Part shown: piece by piece, positions 13,194 through 15,873 of the stretch | Position numbering within the stretch: the stretch's first letter is position 1 | How the letters are laid out: each line of letters opens with the position of its first letter | From: an uncultured Oscillibacter sp. | GTDB lineage: Bacteria; Bacillota; Clostridia; Oscillospirales; Oscillospiraceae | Assembly: GCA_946530565.1 (NCBI GenBank) | Contig: CAMNAE010000008.1 | Coordinates: forward strand, 1-15,873 | Reading direction: 5' to 3' | DNA: 15,873 nt | Notes under the pieces: generated by a model | Seen by the model: the letters and a program-made list of their open reading frames with translations, nothing else | The model's database searches: none | Told to the model about the DNA's origin: nothing | Position numbers and translations under genes: made by a program

Positions 13194-15116
13194 ATGAGTC
13201 AGAACGAGACGGCCCCCAGAGGGGGCAAGCGTGCCGCGGGCGGCGCGGGCGGCGGCGCGAAGGTCGCCGTCGGAGCGCTCGCGGCGCTGGTGCTGCTCGG
13301 TGCCGGCGGGTATCTCGGCCTTTGCGCCTATGCCAGCGGCAGCGACACGATCTATCCCGGCGTCAGGGCCAACGGCGTGGATCTCGGCGGCATGACCGAG
13401 GCGCAGGCCGAGGCGTATATCCGCCAGGAGGCGAAGGTCGACGAGGGCACCGTGGTCGATTTGACCGTGAGCCTGCCGGACGGCGAGACGATCACACGCG
13501 CGCTCAGCTACGACGACCTCGGCGGCGCCACGCTCGACGCCGGCAAGGCCGCGTCCGCGGCGTTCGCGGCCTGCCGTGAGGGCGGCTTCCTCAGCGCGGG
13601 AAAGCGCTATCTCGACGCCCGCGGCGGCAGGATCGACGTGGAGGACGCCGCGCTCACGCTCGACGATCTCGGAACGGCGGCAAAGGAGCTCGCGGACGAG
13701 CTCTCCAAGAGCGCGGCCGAGCCCGAGTACACGATCGACGATGAGGAGATCCGCGTCCATGTGGGCGACAAGGGCTACAGCGTCTCGGCCTCCGAGCTCG
13801 AGTCGGCCATCCGCACGGCGCTCGAGACCGAGGGCGAGGGCGCGGGTGTCGCCGCCGTCGAGGCAAAGACGGTCGACGTCGGCTCCGTCGACGCCCAGAA
13901 GCTCTACGACAGCATCGCCGCCGAGATGCACGACGCCGTCTATGACACCGCGACCGGGCAGATCGTCCCGGAGCAGACCGGCGCCCGCTTCGACGTCGCC
14001 GAGGCGCAGCGCATGCTCGACGCCGCCGCGCCGAACAGCGATGTGACGATCGACATCGAGATCGTCTACCCCGAGGTCACGGCCGAGAAGCTCAAAGCCA
14101 TGCTCTTCCGCGATGTGCTCGGCAGCGCGACGACGAATGTCGGCGGCACGGCCGCGCGCAAAAACAACGTCAAGCTCGCCTCCTCGTCGTTCAACGGCTA
14201 TGTTTTGAACCCCGGCGACGTCTTCGACTACAACGCGACCGTCGGCCAGCGCACCGCGGCGCGCGGCTACCAGGCGGCGCCCGCCTACGTCCAGGGTGAG
14301 ACGGTCGATGAGATCGGCGGCGGCGTCTGCCAGCCCTCCTCGACGCTCTATTTCGCCTGCCTGCTCGCGAATATGGAGATCACCGAGCGCTATCCGCACC
14401 GCTACGCGCCCTCTTACATCGAGTGGGGCATGGACGCGACGGTCTCCTGGGGCGGCCCGAACTACCGCTTCACCAACAACAGCAAGTATCCGGTCAAGAT
14501 CGAGACGAACTACTCCGGCGGCCAGCTCACGATCAAGCTGATCGGCACGAAGACCGACAACACGACCACCAAGATGACCCACAAGACGCTCTCGCAGACG
14601 AACTGGACGACCGTGTACCAGGAGGACGCCTCGATCGCGCCGGGCACCGAGAAGGTCAAGACGACGCCCTACACCGGCTACAAGGTCGAGAGCTACAAGA
14701 CGATCTACGCCGCCGACGGCTCCGTGATCTCCTCGAAGCTCGAGGCCGTGAGTGACTACAAGGTGCGCAACAAGGTGATCCTGCGTGCGCCGGGCCAGCT
14801 CCCGCACGACGGCATCGATCCGATGAAGGAGCCCGTGCCCGCACCCGAGACGCCGCCGGTCGATCCCGAGGCGCCCGACACCCCGGTCGAGGCAAACGTC
14901 CCGCCGGCTCCTCCCGCGCCTTCGACCCCGCCGGCTGAAGTCACGCCGCCGGCCGAGCCGACGCCGCCGGCTGAAACGACGCCGCCCGCCGAAACGACGC
15001 CTCCTGCCGAGACGCCGCCCGCTCCGGCTGAGAGCGCACCCGCCGAGCCGGCCCCGCCGGCGGAGGGCGGCTCCGGAGACTCGTTCGAGACGGAGTTCGT
15101 CATCGTCGACGGCTGA
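13194..15116 (+). CDS. VanW family / G5-like cell-envelope protein
   Basis: 640 residues from ATG 13194, which has AAGGTGA 7 bases upstream (an in-frame ATG at 13149 has no site). A Gly/Arg/Lys-rich cytoplasmic head is followed by one membrane anchor (about 24-45). Residues about 53-300 hold two YoaR-type peptidoglycan-binding-like segments, the first opening IYPGVRANGVDLGGMT (53-68). The VanW domain (about 308-452) contains ATTNVGG (312-318), LNPGDVFDYNATVG (338-351), GGGVCQPSSTLY (375-386) with conserved C379, and FTNNSKYPVKI (426-436). A G5-like segment follows (about 462-532). The tail (about 547-624) is Pro/Ala/Glu-rich with hexapeptide repeats. It should sit outside the membrane with the tail spanning the wall; a peptidoglycan-related role is inferred. 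VanW occurs in some vancomycin clusters, but this genomic setting is not one. Confidence 0.9.
   Translation: MSQNETAPRGGKRAAGGAGGGAKVAVGALAALVLLGAGGYLGLCAYASGSDTIYPGVRANGVDLGGMTEAQAEAYIRQEAKVDEGTVVDLTVSLPDGETITRALSYDDLGGATLDAGKAASAAFAACREGGFLSAGKRYLDARGGRIDVEDAALTLDDLGTAAKELADELSKSAAEPEYTIDDEEIRVHVGDKGYSVSASELESAIRTALETEGEGAGVAAVEAKTVDVGSVDAQKLYDSIAAEMHDAVYDTATGQIVPEQTGARFDVAEAQRMLDAAAPNSDVTIDIEIVYPEVTAEKLKAMLFRDVLGSATTNVGGTAARKNNVKLASSSFNGYVLNPGDVFDYNATVGQRTAARGYQAAPAYVQGETVDEIGGGVCQPSSTLYFACLLANMEITERYPHRYAPSYIEWGMDATVSWGGPNYRFTNNSKYPVKIETNYSGGQLTIKLIGTKTDNTTTKMTHKTLSQTNWTTVYQEDASIAPGTEKVKTTPYTGYKVESYKTIYAADGSVISSKLEAVSDYKVRNKVILRAPGQLPHDGIDPMKEPVPAPETPPVDPEAPDTPVEANVPPAPPAPSTPPAEVTPPAEPTPPAETTPPAETTPPAETPPAPAESAPAEPAPPAEGGSGDSFETEFVIVDG
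14928..15017 (+). repeat. In-frame 18-bp repeats coding PPAETT-type hexapeptides
   Basis: Five consecutive hexapeptides (residues 579-608 of the VanW protein): PPAEVT, PPAEPT, PPAETT, PPAETT, PPAETP, with looser PAPAES/APAEPA/PPAEGG units after. The DNA units differ at synonymous positions, so the array is not freshly expanded. It probably forms an extended wall-spanning stalk. Confidence 0.8.
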
Positions 15117-15153
15117 ATATCATGTACCATGCCCCCTGAGCGCGAAGGCGTTC

Positions 15154-15347
15154 ATACTGATCTCCAATAAAACGCTTGCATTTCAAGCGTTTTAAGCGCA
15201 GCGATGCTGCGCTGCGCTTATCTGTCGTCTCGCGCGAAATCAGTATTGCACGGCATCTTCAAGGCGCCTCGGCGCCTTTGCCTGTGAAAAAAGAAGCCCA
15301 CAGGCAATCAAACGGTTTTAAATCGTTTGATTGAAGATTCGTATAAG
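15154..15347 (+). repeat. Structured dispersed repeat, copy B
   Basis: 194 bases, same orientation as copy A and roughly 85-90% identical by eye. Outer stem 1: ATACTGAT (15154-15161) with 15239-15246. Its hairpins: 15169-15178/15184-15193 and 15195-15202/15206-15213, with the third arm (about 15214-15236) mostly lost by substitution. Outer stem 2: ATCTTCAA (15255-15262) with 15331-15338. Its hairpins: 15263-15268/15271-15276, TGCCTGTG/CACAGGCA (15279-15286/15299-15306) with an A-rich tip quite unlike copy A, and an AATCAAACG-type stem near 15306-15332 that carries one A-to-G change relative to copy A. It lies 37 bases after the VanW stop. Confidence 0.85.
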
Positions 15348-15353
15348 CTGAAC

Positions 15354-15387
15354 GGGGCGGGCCGCGCTATCTGCTGCCCGCCCCTTT
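15354..15387 (+). terminator. GC-rich hairpin after repeat B, abutting the next ribosome site
   Basis: GGGGCGGGC (15354-15362), 13-base loop, GCCCGCCCC (15376-15384), then TTT. The T-tract is short and the AAGGAG ribosome site of the next gene begins at 15388. It may terminate VanW transcription, or act as a leader hairpin controlling the symporter-like gene. No separate promoter fits between the hairpin and the next start. Confidence 0.6.
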
Positions 15388-15397
15388 AAGGAGTTTC

Positions 15398-15873
15398 ATG
15401 CCAATGCGCATTCGCATTCAATCATTTCTCCGACGCTTCAGCTATCAGCTCGACGGAGCGGGGATCGACCAGTGCTCCGAGCGGCTTGAGCAGGAACTGC
15501 TTGCGCTCGGTGTGGAGCGGCAGAACCGGATCCGCATCCGCTTTTCCTTCGAGGAATCGCTGCTGCGTCTGCGGGACCGCTTTGGCGAAGAGGTCCCTTT
15601 TGATCTGATCGTCCGTGATCGCTTCGGGCGCAGCTCGGTCCAGATCGAGGTCGAAGGGGATATATACAATCCCTTAAGCAAAATGGACGCCGAGCTTGAG
15701 GACTGGAGCGGCTCACTTCTCACCGTGGTCGGCCTGTCACCGCTCTACAGCTATTCCCGCGGCAGGAATATCCTGAGAGTCAATCTGCCGCGCCGGGGCA
15801 TGAACGCGGCGCTGAAGCTCCTGATCGCGGTCTTCACCGGCCTCATTGCGGGACTGCTGCTCCGGGAGGCACT
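15398..15873 (+). CDS. N-terminal part of a probable cation:dicarboxylate symporter with soluble head domain
   Basis: Open to the window edge (158 codons seen). AAGGAG (15388-15393) precedes ATG 15398 by 4 bases; ATG 15404, 10 bases away, is an alternative. Residues 1 to about 133 form a soluble, Arg/Glu-rich domain with RIRFSFEESLLRLRDRFGEE (46-65), reminiscent of the helix carrying the conserved Glu of HATPase-type folds, and VQIEVEGDIYNPLS (81-94). A hydrophobic segment then begins (LKLLIAVFTGLIAGLLL, 139-155), looking like the first membrane helix of a DctA/GltP-type sodium or proton:dicarboxylate symporter. From memory, Clostridia symporters with such a head exist; the symporter call itself rests on this resemblance because the transport domain is outside the window. 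Confidence 0.6.
   Translation, partial: MPMRIRIQSFLRRFSYQLDGAGIDQCSERLEQELLALGVERQNRIRIRFSFEESLLRLRDRFGEEVPFDLIVRDRFGRSSVQIEVEGDIYNPLSKMDAELEDWSGSLLTVVGLSPLYSYSRGRNILRVNLPRRGMNAALKLLIAVFTGLIAGLLLREA

Noticed and set aside
13104..14807. Long minus-strand open frame (567 codons) opposite the VanW gene
   Set aside because: Mirror of the VanW coding region; no recognisable domain, and the VanW frame is clear.
13194..15116. Glycopeptide-resistance locus because VanW- and VanZ-like genes are both present
   Set aside because: The two genes are about 6 kb apart on separate transcripts and there is no VanHAX, VanRS or D,D-peptidase; both families are common outside resistance clusters.
10096..15347. 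The two repeat copies as part of a CRISPR array
   Set aside because: Only two copies about 5 kb apart, each far longer than a CRISPR repeat, with genes between and no cas genes.

Overview
The window looks like chromosomal DNA from a high-GC Clostridia (Bacillota), probably a gut Oscillospiraceae/Eubacteriales relative. This rests on strong AGGAGG-type ribosome binding sites, short GC-rich intergenic gaps, sigma-A-like promoters, and family content typical of that group: a BspA-type LRR surface protein, DegV, DUF1836, a VanW/G5 wall protein, a VanZ-like protein, a cytidylate-kinase-like protein, and a cation:dicarboxylate symporter with a soluble N-terminal domain. The taxon is an inference; there is no rRNA in the window.

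Layout. (1) 1-639 (-): N-terminal part of a secreted leucine-rich-repeat protein, divergent from (2) two class I SAM methyltransferases, 908-1519 and 1546-2226 (+). The 268 bp between them hold back-to-back promoters, a 9-bp inverted repeat touching both -35 boxes, a tandem direct repeat and a hairpin. (3) 2377-3519 (+): an ArsB/NhaD-type (IT superfamily) permease with its own promoter. It converges through a 17-bp-stem terminator on (4) a minus-strand operon, 6579-3612: cytidylate-kinase-like protein, beta-hydroxyacid dehydrogenase and four-carbon-acid-sugar kinase (DUF1537). The last two fit a threonate/erythronate-type route. (5) 6744-7415 (+): VanZ-like membrane protein whose 3' end overlaps the 3' end of (6) a PLP aminotransferase, 8590-7394 (-), which diverges from (7) mnmE, 8717-10096 (+). 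(8) 10529-13016 (+): operon DUF1836 - DegV - prmA with a good promoter and terminator. (9) 13194-15116 (+): VanW/G5 protein with a Pro/Ala/Glu tail. (10) 15398 to the window end (+): start of the symporter-like protein.

The most unusual content is a ~195-bp intergenic element present twice, directly after mnmE (10096-10290) and after the VanW gene (15154-15347), in the same orientation. The copies are roughly 85-90% identical by eye. Each folds on paper into two successive three-armed domains closed by their own stems, and each has ~21-bp imperfect terminal inverted repeats. Stem sequences are mostly kept while hairpin tips differ. I do not recognise the family; it could be a MITE-like non-autonomous mobile element, a structured UTR/RNA element, or both.

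Functionally the window mixes housekeeping (MnmE for tRNA wobble uridine modification, PrmA for ribosomal protein L11 methylation, DegV for fatty-acid binding), envelope functions (LRR, VanZ-like and VanW proteins) and small-molecule metabolism (sugar-acid operon, aminotransferase, transporters). There is no sign of a phage, plasmid or defence island. No gene-free stretch over 300 bases is unexplained: 10097-10528 holds the repeat, a terminator, a promoter and a leader, and 15117-15397 holds the second repeat and a hairpin.
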